Program-made: the position numbers and the translations under genes | Source of the DNA: Clostridium liquoris | GTDB lineage: Bacteria > Bacillota > Clostridia > Clostridiales > Clostridiaceae | Length of the DNA stretch: 64,000 bases | Reading direction: 5' to 3' | NCBI RefSeq assembly: GCF_002995785.1 | Contig: NZ_PVXO01000036.1 | Span: 1-64,000 of the forward strand | Notes under the pieces: generated by a model | What the model was told of the DNA's origin: nothing | Seen by the model: the letters and a program-made list of their open reading frames with translations, nothing else | The model's database searches: none | In this document: positions 44,183 through 53,199 of the stretch, piece after piece | Layout: each line of letters starts with the position of its first letter | Numbering within the stretch: the first letter of the stretch is position 1

Positions 44183-44221
44183 GGAGGTGAATTTGCTCTA
44201 ATTTAAGAGCATATAATAATG
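44181..44221 (+). promoter_or_regulatory. Structured mraY translation start: distant SD plus hairpin
   Basis: A near-perfect AAGGAGGTGA (44181-44190) lies 28 bases before the mraY ATG. A TGCTCT/AGAGCA stem (44194-44199 and 44206-44211) fills the space and would bring the two close when folded. A TTG-CTC-TAA minimal frame also follows the SD at ideal spacing. There is no in-frame alternative start because TAA occurs at 44204. Confidence 0.55.
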
Positions 44222-45178
44222 AACAGTAAAATAATATATTCAGTACTTGTAGCATTCTTTTTATCAATACTTGGAGGCCCGTTATTAATACCAATTTTGC
44301 ATAAATTGAAATTTGGTCAAAATATAAGGGAAGAAGGGCCTAGAAGCCATCAGAAAAAAGCAGGAACCCCAACTATGGGTGGAATAATATTTATATTAGC
44401 TTCATTAATTTCTATGATGATATTAGTGAAAAAGCCCAGTGATGAAGCTATGTTTGCCCTCTATGCTTTTATTGCTTTTGGGTTTATAGGATTCATAGAT
44501 GATTTCTTAAAGATAGTACATAAGAAAAATCTAGGATTAAGAGCATATCAAAAAATGATTTTATTAATTATTGTATCTTTTGCTTTTGCATATTATGCGG
44601 CAAATAATCCTGATATAGGAACTTCAATAATAATACCTTTTACAGGAAAATCTTTTGATTTAGGGAAACTTTATATACCTTTTATAATAATATATTTTTC
44701 GGCAACCACTAATGCTGTAAATTTAACTGATGGGTTAGATGGCCTTGCTACTTCTATTACAATACTTGTTATGACCTTTTTTGCAATAGTAAGCTATATT
44801 ATGGGTCACTATACTTTATCAGTGTTTTGCGCAGTACTTTCGGGTTCACTATTAGGATTTTTAAGATATAATGCTTTCCCAGCTCAAGTATTTATGGGAG
44901 ACACCGGTTCTTTGGCTTTAGGGGGAGCAGTAGCTGCTGTAGCTATGATATTAAAGTTACCGCTTTTGGTTATAATTGTAGGTGGTATATATGTAATAGA
45001 AACACTTTCTGTAATATTGCAAGTAGCTTCCTTTAAATTAACTGGGAAAAGAATATTTAAAATGGCTCCGCTGCATCATCATTTTGAATTGAGCGGCTGG
45101 CATGAAACCAAGGTAGTGTCTGTGTTTTCAATAATTACAGTTATATTATGCATGATTGCATTCTTATCCTTTAAATAA
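44219..45178 (+). CDS. mraY: Phospho-MurNAc-pentapeptide transferase MraY
   Basis: MraY makes lipid I on the inner face of the membrane. The 319 residues form ten helices with conserved acidic and His motifs: GFIDDFLKI near residue 96, [15 protein letters not shown] near 163, [12 protein letters not shown] near 223 and [13 protein letters not shown] near 280. ATG at 44219 has its Shine-Dalgarno unusually far upstream behind a small hairpin (see the separate entry). murD, which often follows, is not here. Confidence 0.97.
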   Translation: MNSKIIYSVLVAFFLSILGGPLLIPILHKLKFGQNIREEGPRSHQKKAGTPTMGGIIFILASLISMMILVKKPSDEAMFALYAFIAFGFIGFIDDFLKIVHKKNLGLRAYQKMILLIIVSFAFAYYAANNPDIGTSIIIPFTGKSFDLGKLYIPFIIIYFSATTNAVNLTDGLDGLATSITILVMTFFAIVSYIMGHYTLSVFCAVLSGSLLGFLRYNAFPAQVFMGDTGSLALGGAVAAVAMILKLPLLVIIVGGIYVIETLSVILQVASFKLTGKRIFKMAPLHHHFELSGWHETKVVSVFSIITVILCMIAFLSFK

Positions 45179-45197
45179 TTATTTTTAGGAGGTAACC

Positions 45198-46301
45198 ATG
45201 AAAAAACTCCAGAATAAAATGAGCAGTATAGATTTTTTACTATTTTCTGTAATAATGCTTTTAGTAGCCTTAGGTGTAGTTATGGTTTATAGTGCTAGCT
45301 CATATTTTGCATTTTATAAATATAAAGATAGTATGTATTTTTTAAAAAGGCAGGCTTTATGGGCAGCAATAGGTATTTTTGCTATGTTTGTTACAATAAA
45401 CATAGATTATCATAAATATAAAAAATATACTAAATTAATTATGATAATCACAACAATATTATTGTGCGTTGTATTCTTATTTCCTGAAAGAAATGGAGCT
45501 AGAAGGTGGATACCCTTAGGACCAGCCTCGCTCCAGCCTTCGGAAATAGCAAAATATGCTGTAGTATTGTATCTTGCTAAAAGCATAGATGCAAAAGGAG
45601 AAAAAATAAAGTCATTTTTCTATGGCGTAATTCCATACCTTTTAGTGGCTGGCTTTTATGCTGGCTTGGTTTATCTTGAGAAGAATTTAAGTATAGCCAC
45701 AGTAATTATGGCAGTAACTTTTTTTATACTTTTTGTAGCAGGAGCTAAGCTGAAGCATCTTGCCACGGTGGTACTTCCTGTAATATTAGCAGGAATGGCA
45801 GCAATACTTTTAGTACCTTTTAGAAGAGATAGATTTTTTTCCTATAGAAATCCATGGGTAGATCCGCAAAAAACCGGTTATCAACTCATCCAATCCTTTT
45901 TAGCATTAGGCTCTGGAGGAATATGGGGAGTGGGATTAGGACAATCAAGACAGAAATGCTATTACATACCAGAACCCCATAATGACTTTATCTTTGCGGT
46001 AATAGGCGAGGAATTAGGCCTTATTGGATGTACATTTGTAATAATTCTTTTTGTTATATTTATTTGGAGAGGTGTGGTTACAGCAGTTAAAGCCAAGGAT
46101 ACCTTTGGAACTTTACTAGCCACAGGCATAACTTCAGTTATAGCAGTGCAGGCATTAATAAATATAGCTGTAGTTACAGGATCAATACCTGTAACAGGAG
46201 TACCCCTTCCTTTTATAAGTTATGGAGGCTCTTCACTTCTTGTTAATATGACAGCCATGGGAGTATTATTAAATATTTCCAGACAGAAAAGTAATATTTA
46301 G
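45198..46301 (+). CDS. spoVE: SEDS-family peptidoglycan polymerase SpoVE/FtsW
   Basis: This is a ten-helix SEDS glycosyltransferase of 367 residues, partner of the class B PBP encoded at 39027. Signatures are GARRWIPLGPASLQPSEIAK near residue 98 and the late HNDFIFAVIGEELG and GVPLPFISYGGSS. In clostridia this dcw copy is usually called SpoVE and may serve both division and sporulation. SD AGGAGGT lies four bases before the ATG. Confidence 0.93.
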   Translation: MKKLQNKMSSIDFLLFSVIMLLVALGVVMVYSASSYFAFYKYKDSMYFLKRQALWAAIGIFAMFVTINIDYHKYKKYTKLIMIITTILLCVVFLFPERNGARRWIPLGPASLQPSEIAKYAVVLYLAKSIDAKGEKIKSFFYGVIPYLLVAGFYAGLVYLEKNLSIATVIMAVTFFILFVAGAKLKHLATVVLPVILAGMAAILLVPFRRDRFFSYRNPWVDPQKTGYQLIQSFLALGSGGIWGVGLGQSRQKCYYIPEPHNDFIFAVIGEELGLIGCTFVIILFVIFIWRGVVTAVKAKDTFGTLLATGITSVIAVQALINIAVVTGSIPVTGVPLPFISYGGSSLLVNMTAMGVLLNISRQKSNI

Positions 46302-46460
46302 TAAAATAGCATTGCGTAAAAGCAATGCTATAATTATGTGAAAAACTATTAGATAAAATTAATTAAAAATTTAATAATAAATTTAATAATAAATTTAATG
46401 AAATTAATTATATATCGTGTTATTATATATATAGCCTATAATTTAAGAGGTGGAGATGTT

Positions 46461-47246
46461 ATGGGAGAAGCTATTGACTTTAATAGAAAAGATAAAAATG
46501 AACTTATAATTAAAAGAAGAAAAAAAAAATTCATAAAAAAATGTAGTTTATTATTAATATTACTCTTCTCTACTTTAATTATTCTTTGTTTAAAACATCC
46601 ATATTTTGATATTAAAAATATTGAAGTTATAAACAATAAAAATATATCTAAAGACGAAATAATAAAGCTTTCAGGGATTAACAAAGGTGATAATATATTT
46701 TATACCAATATGGATAATATTAAAAATGGTATAATTACCAATCCATATATAATGAAAGTTGAGATAAAAAGAGAGCTCCCTGATACTATATTGATAAATG
46801 TAAAGGAAAGAGAAGCTGTTTTCTATGGAGAAAAAGATGGAAAATTTGCTATTGTAGATAAAAATGGCATTGTATTAGAAATTAGAAAAGATATTAAAAA
46901 TATGAATTTAGTTAAACTTCAGGGATTTGATGTAGAAAAAAGTCAGATTGGTAAACCTATTGCCACTGATGATGATAGAAAATTACAGCTAGTATACAAT
47001 ATTAGTTCTTTAATTGGAAATAGAAAGGATAATTATAAAATTGCTTTGGTAGATATACAGGATATGAATAATATACAGTTCTATTATGGAAATGTATTAA
47101 TTAAAGTAGGAAATGGCGATGATTTAGATAAAAAGCTAAATAAGGCTTTTAATATTTTATCACAAAAAGAAGAAATAAAAAATGCTAAAAAGGCATATAT
47201 AGATGTTAGCTTCGATGGAAATCCTGTAGTATTTATAGAAAAATAG
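46461..47246 (+). CDS. divIB: Cell division protein DivIB/FtsQ
   Basis: A bitopic division protein of about 261 residues. A very basic cytoplasmic N-terminus (IKRRKKKFIKKC) is followed by one membrane helix, a POTRA domain (HPYFDIKNIEVINNKNISKD ... GINKGDNIFY) and the FtsQ domain with VKEREAVFYGEK. It bridges FtsL/DivIC and the PBP at the septum. ATG at 46461 is preferred because AGGTGGAG precedes it and the frame from 46398 starts in poor context. ftsA/ftsZ, often next, are absent. Confidence 0.9.
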   Translation: MGEAIDFNRKDKNELIIKRRKKKFIKKCSLLLILLFSTLIILCLKHPYFDIKNIEVINNKNISKDEIIKLSGINKGDNIFYTNMDNIKNGIITNPYIMKVEIKRELPDTILINVKEREAVFYGEKDGKFAIVDKNGIVLEIRKDIKNMNLVKLQGFDVEKSQIGKPIATDDDRKLQLVYNISSLIGNRKDNYKIALVDIQDMNNIQFYYGNVLIKVGNGDDLDKKLNKAFNILSQKEEIKNAKKAYIDVSFDGNPVVFIEK

Positions 47247-47260
47247 GAGGAAATAGCTAT

Positions 47261-47977
47261 ATGCGTAAGTGGGGTTCTCAAATTAGTGTAGCTTTAGTTT
47301 GTGCTATATTAGGTTTTATGCTGACTTATCAGTTTAAATTGCTTCACAAACAAGAAACAATAAATGTAAATCCATATAACAGTGCGGATATTACGGCAGA
47401 AATTGAACAGTATAAAAAAGAAAAGGATAATTTAAATAACAAGGTAAATGAACTTGAAGGAAAGGTTAAAAATTATGAAGAAGCAGCTGCAGGAAGAGAT
47501 GACGCTACAAAAAACTTATTAAAGGAATTAGAAGATACTAGAATATTAACAGGAACCACTGATGTGCAAGGGGAAGGTGTTATTATTTATTTAACTCCTA
47601 ATAGTACTATATTCGGTGGTGGTAATGAAGCCAAAATAACTGATAAGCATTTGATATATTTAATAAATGAATTGAAATATGCTGGAGCAGAAGCTATTTC
47701 TATAAATGACATAAGGGTTACAGGAAGAACTGGAATAAGAATTTCAGGAAATAGTATATCAATAAATGGAGAAGACAGAGTTTCCCCTTCGAAAAGAATT
47801 GTAATAAAGGCTATAGGATACAAAAAGAATTTGGAGGCTACTTTAAGTTTCCCTGAAACTTTAGCTGACTTTAAAGGTATTTGTGATGTAAAATATGAGA
47901 CATCTGATAATATAAAGATAGATAGATATAACAAACCTTATAAATTTGAATATGCAAAACCAGTAAAAAGTCAATAA
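47261..47977 (+). CDS. DUF881 family membrane-anchored protein (first copy)
   Basis: The 238 residues start with a membrane helix (VALVCAILGFMLTYQF), continue with a coiled coil (about 45-85) and end with an extracellular DUF881 domain marked by GEGVIIYLTP, AGAEAISINDIRVTGRTGIR and KRIVIKAIGYK. The B. subtilis relatives YlxW/YlxX lie in the same place next to divIB and sbp. The function is unknown; an envelope or septal role is inferred from conserved context. SD GGAGG precedes the ATG. Confidence 0.88.
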   Translation: MRKWGSQISVALVCAILGFMLTYQFKLLHKQETINVNPYNSADITAEIEQYKKEKDNLNNKVNELEGKVKNYEEAAAGRDDATKNLLKELEDTRILTGTTDVQGEGVIIYLTPNSTIFGGGNEAKITDKHLIYLINELKYAGAEAISINDIRVTGRTGIRISGNSISINGEDRVSPSKRIVIKAIGYKKNLEATLSFPETLADFKGICDVKYETSDNIKIDRYNKPYKFEYAKPVKSQ

Positions 47978-47999
47978 TTTATATAGGGGTGAGTTGTGA

Positions 48000-48341
48000 A
48001 TGATTGCATTTTTAGGTTTAGTAATTGGAATAATAGTAGGGGCTATATGGAATATTAATATTCCAGAAAAATTTTCACCCTATATGTCTGTTGCCATACT
48101 GGCTTGTTTAGATTCTGTTTTTGGAGCCATAAGGGCAAGCCTTTCAAAAAACTTTCAGGCAGATATATTTATATCAGGTTTTTTTGGCAATTCAGTGCTA
48201 GCAGCTGGATTAGCTTACCTGGGTGACAAGTTAGGTGTACCTATATATATAGCAGCAGTTATTGTATTTGGAGGAAGAATATTTGATAACTTTGCTATAG
48301 TTAGAAGGCTTTTAATAGAAAAGGCTAAGTCACGTCAATGA
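48000..48341 (+). CDS. sbp: Small basic protein Sbp (DUF1290)
   Basis: The 113 residues have four hydrophobic helices, with the family pattern SVAILACLDSVFGAIRA and FISGFFGNSVLAAGLAYLGD. The B. subtilis counterpart is the dcw-linked sbp gene of unknown role. It lies between two DUF881 genes, exactly as in many Firmicutes. SD GGGGTGAG precedes the ATG by about seven bases. Confidence 0.9.
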   Translation: MIAFLGLVIGIIVGAIWNINIPEKFSPYMSVAILACLDSVFGAIRASLSKNFQADIFISGFFGNSVLAAGLAYLGDKLGVPIYIAAVIVFGGRIFDNFAIVRRLLIEKAKSRQ

Positions 48342-48351
48342 GGTGAAATCA

Positions 48352-49074
48352 ATGAGAAATAATGAAGCTAATGTGTTTGTATTTATAGCTTCTATAATAA
48401 TTGGTATATTGATTGCTATGAATATAAGTTTTACAAGGGAAAACAAAACAATGTTTTTAAGCAGTAAGCAATATCAAGATGCCTATTCATATAGAAATGA
48501 ACTTCTTAACGATATAAGTAATTTAAGTGATGAATATACAAAGTATTCAAATAAGCTTCATAAGTATGAGAATAATGCTAAGAATAAGAAAAAAATAATA
48601 GAAGAAATAAATTCAGAAATTATGGATAATAAAAAAATTATTGGATACACAGATTTACAGGGCCCAGGAATAAAAATCACTCTGCAGGATGCCAGTATGG
48701 AATTTGTCCAGGATCCTTTTGAATATGAATTAAGATTAATACATAACACTGATATGATTCAGGTAATAAATGATCTTTTGAATGCTGGTGCAGAGGCTAT
48801 TTCAATAAATGGACTTAGAGTAGTGAGTTCTACAGGAGTATATTGTAATGGAGCTTTTTTAAGAATAAATGGCATTCAGGTATGTGCGCCCTTTTATGTT
48901 AATGCTATTGGAAATAAAGATACCTTGAAAAACTATATGCTAGCAGATGAAAATCATTTAAAATCTTTAATGTTGAGAAATATTATTGTGGATGTAGAAG
49001 AAGATGATAACATTAAGATTCCGGCTTTTAGTGGAGATATAGAAAATAAATATATTAAATCTGAAAATAAATAG
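48352..49074 (+). CDS. DUF881 family membrane-anchored protein (second copy)
   Basis: A 240-residue paralogue of the 47261 gene: a membrane helix (VFVFIASIIIGILIAMNI), a coiled coil (about 38-85) and a DUF881 domain with GPGIKITLQDASM and NAGAEAISINGLRVVSSTGV. The two share the GAEAISIN core but have diverged elsewhere. I chose ATG at 48352 because GAGGTG lies seven bases before it; GTG at 48343 is part of that site. It ends the divIB-DUF881-sbp-DUF881 block. Confidence 0.87.
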   Translation: MRNNEANVFVFIASIIIGILIAMNISFTRENKTMFLSSKQYQDAYSYRNELLNDISNLSDEYTKYSNKLHKYENNAKNKKKIIEEINSEIMDNKKIIGYTDLQGPGIKITLQDASMEFVQDPFEYELRLIHNTDMIQVINDLLNAGAEAISINGLRVVSSTGVYCNGAFLRINGIQVCAPFYVNAIGNKDTLKNYMLADENHLKSLMLRNIIVDVEEDDNIKIPAFSGDIENKYIKSENK

Positions 49075-49148
49075 CATATAATGAAGGAATTTTAAATTTT
49101 ATGAAGAATAATAAAATTAAGATAAATTAATCTAAGGGGACGATAATA

Positions 49149-49814
49149 TTGTCAATGAATGAGAATATAAGGAATATAAAAGATTCCATTGGAGAAGATG
49201 TTGCTTTAATAGCAGTTTCTAAAACCAAACCTTTAGAAGATATGGAAGAAGCATATAATTTAGGACTAAGGGATTTTGGAGAAAATAAAGTACAAGAATT
49301 AGTATATAAAATGGATAACTTTCACCATGATGATGTAAAATGGCATCTAATAGGACATCTGCAAAGGAACAAGGTTAAATATATTGCAGGCAGAGTTCAA
49401 TTGATACATTCTTTAGATAGCCTGCGCCTTTTAGAAGAAATAGAAAAGCAGTATAAAAGTAAAGATATAATAGCACAGGTATTAATTGAAATAAATATAG
49501 GGAAAGAAGAAAATAAATCTGGAATTTTCCTTGAGGATTTAGAAGAACTTATAGAAGCCTGTGAAAGTTGTAGTAACGTGAAAGTTAAAGGACTTATGAC
49601 AGTAATTCCTAAAGGAAATGATGAAAGTTGTAGAGAGTACTTTAAAGAAATGAAAACAACATTCGATAACTTAAAAGAAAGAAAGTTTAAAAATATAGAA
49701 ATGAAATATCTTTCCATGGGTATGACAGGTGATTATAAAATTGCTATAGAGCAAGGATCTAATATGGTAAGAATTGGAGAAGGAATCTTTGGAAAAAGAA
49801 ATTATAATTTATAG
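49149..49814 (+). CDS. PLP homeostasis protein YggS/YlmE (COG0325)
   Basis: An alanine-racemase-fold PLP-binding protein of 221 residues that takes part in pyridoxal-phosphate homeostasis. The PLP Lys lies in [10 protein letters not shown], followed by [25 protein letters not shown] and the C-terminal [20 protein letters not shown] with GEGIFGKR. It is the first gene of the ylmE-sepF-ylmG-ylmH-divIVA block. TTG at 49149 follows AAGGGG by eight bases; ATG at 49155 is in frame but further away. Confidence 0.93.
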   Translation: MSMNENIRNIKDSIGEDVALIAVSKTKPLEDMEEAYNLGLRDFGENKVQELVYKMDNFHHDDVKWHLIGHLQRNKVKYIAGRVQLIHSLDSLRLLEEIEKQYKSKDIIAQVLIEINIGKEENKSGIFLEDLEELIEACESCSNVKVKGLMTVIPKGNDESCREYFKEMKTTFDNLKERKFKNIEMKYLSMGMTGDYKIAIEQGSNMVRIGEGIFGKRNYNL

Positions 49815-49825
49815 GGGGAGAAAAA

Positions 49826-50284
49826 ATGGCAGGTAAAGTATTAAATAAAGTTATGGGAATTTTAGGCTTGGAAGATGAAATGGATGAATTTGATGAAAAT
49901 GAGGGATCAGAAGAAATGGGAAATGAAAATGGGGAAGAGTATGAACCAATCGTTCAATCTTCTAAAAAACCAGGGAAGGTTGTAAGTATACATACAGCTT
50001 CTACTGCTAAAGTGATGATAGTAAAACCAATAACTTATGATGAAGTAGTAGATATTTGTGATAATTTAAAGAGCAGAAAAATTATAGTAGTTAACTCTGT
50101 ATCCTTAGAACCAAGAACTGCTCAAAGACTATTAGATTTTATAAGTGGAGCTACTTATGCATTAGGGGGAAGCCTTGAAGAAATAGAAAAAGGTATTTAT
50201 ATAGTTTCACCTTCAAATGTGGAAGTGGATAGTGAGCTAAAAGACGAATTGTCAAATAAGAGTATGTTTAATTGGAATAGATAA
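49826..50284 (+). CDS. sepF: Cell division protein SepF
   Basis: SepF anchors and bundles FtsZ at the membrane. The 152 residues have an N-terminal amphipathic helix ([18 protein letters not shown]), an acidic linker and the SepF core ([50 protein letters not shown]). The N-terminal helix is the membrane anchor. It follows ylmE by 11 bases with SD AGGGGGAG. ftsZ must be elsewhere, as it is not in this window. Confidence 0.95.
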   Translation: MAGKVLNKVMGILGLEDEMDEFDENEGSEEMGNENGEEYEPIVQSSKKPGKVVSIHTASTAKVMIVKPITYDEVVDICDNLKSRKIIVVNSVSLEPRTAQRLLDFISGATYALGGSLEEIEKGIYIVSPSNVEVDSELKDELSNKSMFNWNR

Positions 50285-50299
50285 AACTTGGAGGTAACA

Positions 50300-50566
50300 A
50301 TGGACACTGCTTTATTTCGTATTATTAATATTTGTTTTGGTGTTGCAGAGTATGCCATATTAATTGATGTGATTTTATCATATATTCCTATTGGTAGAGA
50401 AAATGGTTTTACCCAATTAGTTCATGCTATTACAGAACCTCTTTTATCACCAGGCAGAAAAATTCAAGATAAATTAATGCCGGGACTTATGATTGATTTT
50501 TCACCAATTATTGCCTACTTTATGGTATATATATTAAAACAAGTCGTTTTTTCAATAATGCTATGA
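50300..50566 (+). CDS. YggT/YlmG family membrane protein
   Basis: The 88 residues form two membrane helices with the YggT motif VILSYIPIGRENGFTQLVHA and a following ITEPLLSPGRKIQDKLMPG. The family affects septation or membrane-linked assembly, with no defined chemistry. ATG at 50300 lies five bases after GGAGG; TTG at 50288 overlaps that site. The stop overlaps the ylmH start (ATGA). Confidence 0.92.
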   Translation: MDTALFRIINICFGVAEYAILIDVILSYIPIGRENGFTQLVHAITEPLLSPGRKIQDKLMPGLMIDFSPIIAYFMVYILKQVVFSIML

Positions 50567-51336
50567 TAGATAAGAAAAATTTTGTAGATAGCATAAAATA
50601 TGAAGATAAGAACAAGATATCTAAGTTATATGATAAAATACTGCTATGCAATAAAACCGGGAATACTGCATTTTCTGATGAATTTTACCCTCCTAATGTG
50701 TGGAGAAGTTTGGAAGAACTTCAAGAGTCTATACCAGTAAATATATTTAGTAATGGTATATTTGAAGGATCTGAAAGAAGGATAATTGCATTTTCACCTG
50801 ATGAAATATGGCACTACCCCATGGAATTAATAAAAATAACGAATAAATCTTCATTTAGAACATTATGTCATAGAGATTATTTAGGCTCCATTATGGCCTT
50901 AGGAATTATAAGGGAAAAGTTTGGAGATCTAATATTAGAGGATAATAAATGTTATGTTCCTATACAGGAAGAATTAATAGAGTATGTAATTTATAATTTA
51001 AAGAATGTAGGCAATTGTCCATGTACTGTAGAAATAGTAGATATATACACAGAGGGGCTGCCCAAGTATAATTTTGAAGATTTAAATATAATTGCTTCTT
51101 CTAATAGAATAGATTGTATTTTAAGTGGAATTACTAATCTTTCTAGAAGTAAAGCTTTAGACTTAATTTCTTCGGGTAAGGTGTTGATAGATTATCTACC
51201 TGTAAAGAATAAGGATAAAATAGTTAAAGAGCAATCTATTATTACCATAAGAGGTTTTGGTAAATATAAATTTATAGAGGTATGTGGATCTACAGGAAGT
51301 GGAAGGTTAAGGATGTTATTTAAAAAATTTATTTGA
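50563..51336 (+). CDS. YlmH family RNA-binding protein (S4 domain)
   Basis: The 257 residues have an N-terminal RNA-binding-like domain (with HRDYLGSIMALGIIREKFGD) and a C-terminal S4 domain (NLSRSKALDLISSGKVLIDY). YlmH relatives bind ribosomes or tRNA and have been linked to rescue of stalled large subunits, which would connect it functionally to RqcH at 59636. That link is established for the family in B. subtilis; here it is inferred. It is coupled to yggT by overlap. Confidence 0.92.
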   Translation: MIDKKNFVDSIKYEDKNKISKLYDKILLCNKTGNTAFSDEFYPPNVWRSLEELQESIPVNIFSNGIFEGSERRIIAFSPDEIWHYPMELIKITNKSSFRTLCHRDYLGSIMALGIIREKFGDLILEDNKCYVPIQEELIEYVIYNLKNVGNCPCTVEIVDIYTEGLPKYNFEDLNIIASSNRIDCILSGITNLSRSKALDLISSGKVLIDYLPVKNKDKIVKEQSIITIRGFGKYKFIEVCGSTGSGRLRMLFKKFI

Positions 51337-51351
51337 TTCGGGGTGTTGACA

Positions 51352-51999
51352 ATGAAAATAACTGCAATGGATATTACAAGTAAGGAATTTAAAAAGGGCT
51401 TTAGAGGATATGATATGGATGAGGTAGATGAATTCTTAGATAAAATAGCAGAAAACTATGAGGCGCTATATAAAGAGAATTCATCTCTAAAAGAAAAAAT
51501 TACTTCCGCAGAAGAAAATTTACATCACTATAGCAAGATGGAAGAAACTATACAAAATACTCTTCTATTAGCTCAAAATGCAGCAGATCAATCCAAAAAA
51601 GCCGCACAAAAAGAATCAGATCTTATTATAAAAAATGCAAATGAAACATCAAAAAAAATCTTGGATAAGGCACATGATGACGTTATAAATATAAATGATG
51701 ATTTTGAAAAAACAAAAAATGAATTTGTTATGTTTAGAACCAAGTATAAAAACTTTATACAATCTCAGTTAGAAATGTTCGAAAACATGGAAAAAGATTT
51801 TGTAAAAAAATATAACATTGGAAGCCAGGTAGAAGAAACAGATTTAAAAGAAAAAGATATAGATACTACTTATACTGAAGATGATGCAAATAATACTAGT
51901 AGTGATAGTGGATTTATGTTAGAGGAAAAGAAACCTTCCTTAGAGGATTCTCAAAATGACAATTTAGAAGAAATAAAAAGCTTTTATGTTAAAGATTAA
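51352..51999 (+). CDS. divIVA: Septum placement / polar scaffold protein DivIVA
   Basis: DivIVA binds negatively curved membrane at poles and septa. The 215 residues begin with the lipid-binding crossed-loop domain (MDITSKEFKKGFRGYDMDEV then DEFLDKIAENY). A long coiled coil follows (about 35-150), then an acidic C-terminal tail. ATG at 51352 follows GGGGTG by six bases. It closes the dcw-associated block and is followed by a terminator. Confidence 0.95.
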   Translation: MKITAMDITSKEFKKGFRGYDMDEVDEFLDKIAENYEALYKENSSLKEKITSAEENLHHYSKMEETIQNTLLLAQNAADQSKKAAQKESDLIIKNANETSKKILDKAHDDVININDDFEKTKNEFVMFRTKYKNFIQSQLEMFENMEKDFVKKYNIGSQVEETDLKEKDIDTTYTEDDANNTSSDSGFMLEEKKPSLEDSQNDNLEEIKSFYVKD

Positions 52000-52000
52000 A

Positions 52001-52029
52001 ATCTCGCTCAATAAGAGTGAGTTTTTTTT
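52001..52029 (+). terminator. Rho-independent terminator of divIVA
   Basis: A seven-pair stem (CTCGCTC / GAGTGAG, one G-T pair) with an AATAA loop and a run of eight T. Confidence 0.88.
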
Positions 52030-52051
52030 GTGTAAAGTTAATAATTATATC

Positions 52052-52090
52052 ATGAAGAATAGATAATAGGTAATAGGTAAAAAGTAAGAG
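52052..52090. repeat. Partial AT-rich dispersed repeat upstream of aroB
   Basis: GAATAGATAATAGGTAATAG followed by GTAAAAAGTAAGAG resembles the arms at 35629 and the segment 25142-25160 (GATAAGTAAGAGGTAAGAG). It is a weak, single-arm copy. Confidence 0.4.
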
Positions 52091-52114
52091 TTTATAAAAA
52101 AATGGAGGCGTTTT

Positions 52115-53197
52115 ATGAAGGAATTGGAAGTGAGTGGCGTAAAGGGCTATAGAGTATATATAGACAGCACTATAGATAAACTTTTTCAGATGTTACTTCA
52201 ACATAAAATAAAACATAATGATAATATTTTTTTAATTACTGATGATAGGGTATTTTCTCTATACAAAAATGGAATAGAAAAACTTAAAGAAAGCTTTAAT
52301 GTTAAATTATATTATTTTAAGAATGGAGAGGGAAATAAAAACATAAATACAGTACAAGGGATTTACTCTTTTCTAATAGACAATGATGCTAATAGAGATA
52401 GTGTAATAATAGCATTGGGCGGGGGAGTAGTTGGAGATATAGTAGGATTTGTTTCTTCTACTTATATGAGGGGAATAAGGTATATAAATATACCTACTAC
52501 ACTGCTTTCCCAAGTAGACAGCTGTATAGGGGGAAAAGTTGGATATAATTACAATGGAATAAAAAATGTTGTGGGAAGTTTTTATAATCCTTATTTTGTT
52601 TATGTGTCCACCAATTTTCTAAAATCTTTAGATGAAAAATATTTTATAGATGGTTTAGGAGAGATTGTAAAATATGCATTAATTAAAGATGGTGCGTTGT
52701 TTAACTATCTAAATGAAAACTATAGAGGAATTTTAGAAAGAGAAAACGATAAAATGATTCATATTATTAGAACTTGTTTAAAGTTAAAAAAAGATATAGT
52801 AGAAGAAGACTTTCGGGACAATGGCATAAGGAACTTATTAAATTTTGGTCATACCGTAGGACATGGAATAGAAATGACTTCAGGAGGTAAACTAACTCAT
52901 GGAGAATCTGTAGCCTTAGGAATATTAGTTTCCTTAAAACTTTCGGAAAGTATGCTTAATTTAAATGAAGAAGTATTTAAAGAAACAATAGAACTATATA
53001 AAAAGTTAGGATTACCTATTAAGTACAAAGTTGACAATTATAATTTATTTATGTATGCTATTAATCATGATAAAAAAAATAATGATAAGATAAGATTTGT
53101 TTTACTTCAAGATATAGGAAATGGAAAAATAAAGATTGAAGTAAATAAAGAGCAAATTTTAGAAGCTATAAAACAAAGCATTGGCAAGGGGGAGTAA
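52115..53197 (+). CDS. aroB: 3-dehydroquinate synthase AroB
   Basis: AroB makes 3-dehydroquinate from DAHP in the shikimate pathway, using NAD+ and a divalent metal. The 360 residues show IALGGGVVGDIVGFVSSTYM, PTTLLSQVDSCIGGKVGYN, and the metal ligands in GLGEIVKYALI, NFGHTVGHGIE and LTHGESVALG. The substrate-producing enzyme (aroF at 53903) is two genes downstream, so the two first steps are encoded together with mtnN between. SD TGGAGGC precedes the ATG. Confidence 0.96.
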   Translation: MKELEVSGVKGYRVYIDSTIDKLFQMLLQHKIKHNDNIFLITDDRVFSLYKNGIEKLKESFNVKLYYFKNGEGNKNINTVQGIYSFLIDNDANRDSVIIALGGGVVGDIVGFVSSTYMRGIRYINIPTTLLSQVDSCIGGKVGYNYNGIKNVVGSFYNPYFVYVSTNFLKSLDEKYFIDGLGEIVKYALIKDGALFNYLNENYRGILERENDKMIHIIRTCLKLKKDIVEEDFRDNGIRNLLNFGHTVGHGIEMTSGGKLTHGESVALGILVSLKLSESMLNLNEEVFKETIELYKKLGLPIKYKVDNYNLFMYAINHDKKNNDKIRFVLLQDIGNGKIKIEVNKEQILEAIKQSIGKGE

Positions 53198-53199
53198 AA

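Noticed and set aside
46398-46460. N-terminal extension of DivIB from ATG 46398
   Set aside because: There is no Shine-Dalgarno, and it adds a second hydrophobic stretch foreign to the family; ATG 46461 follows AGGTGGAG.
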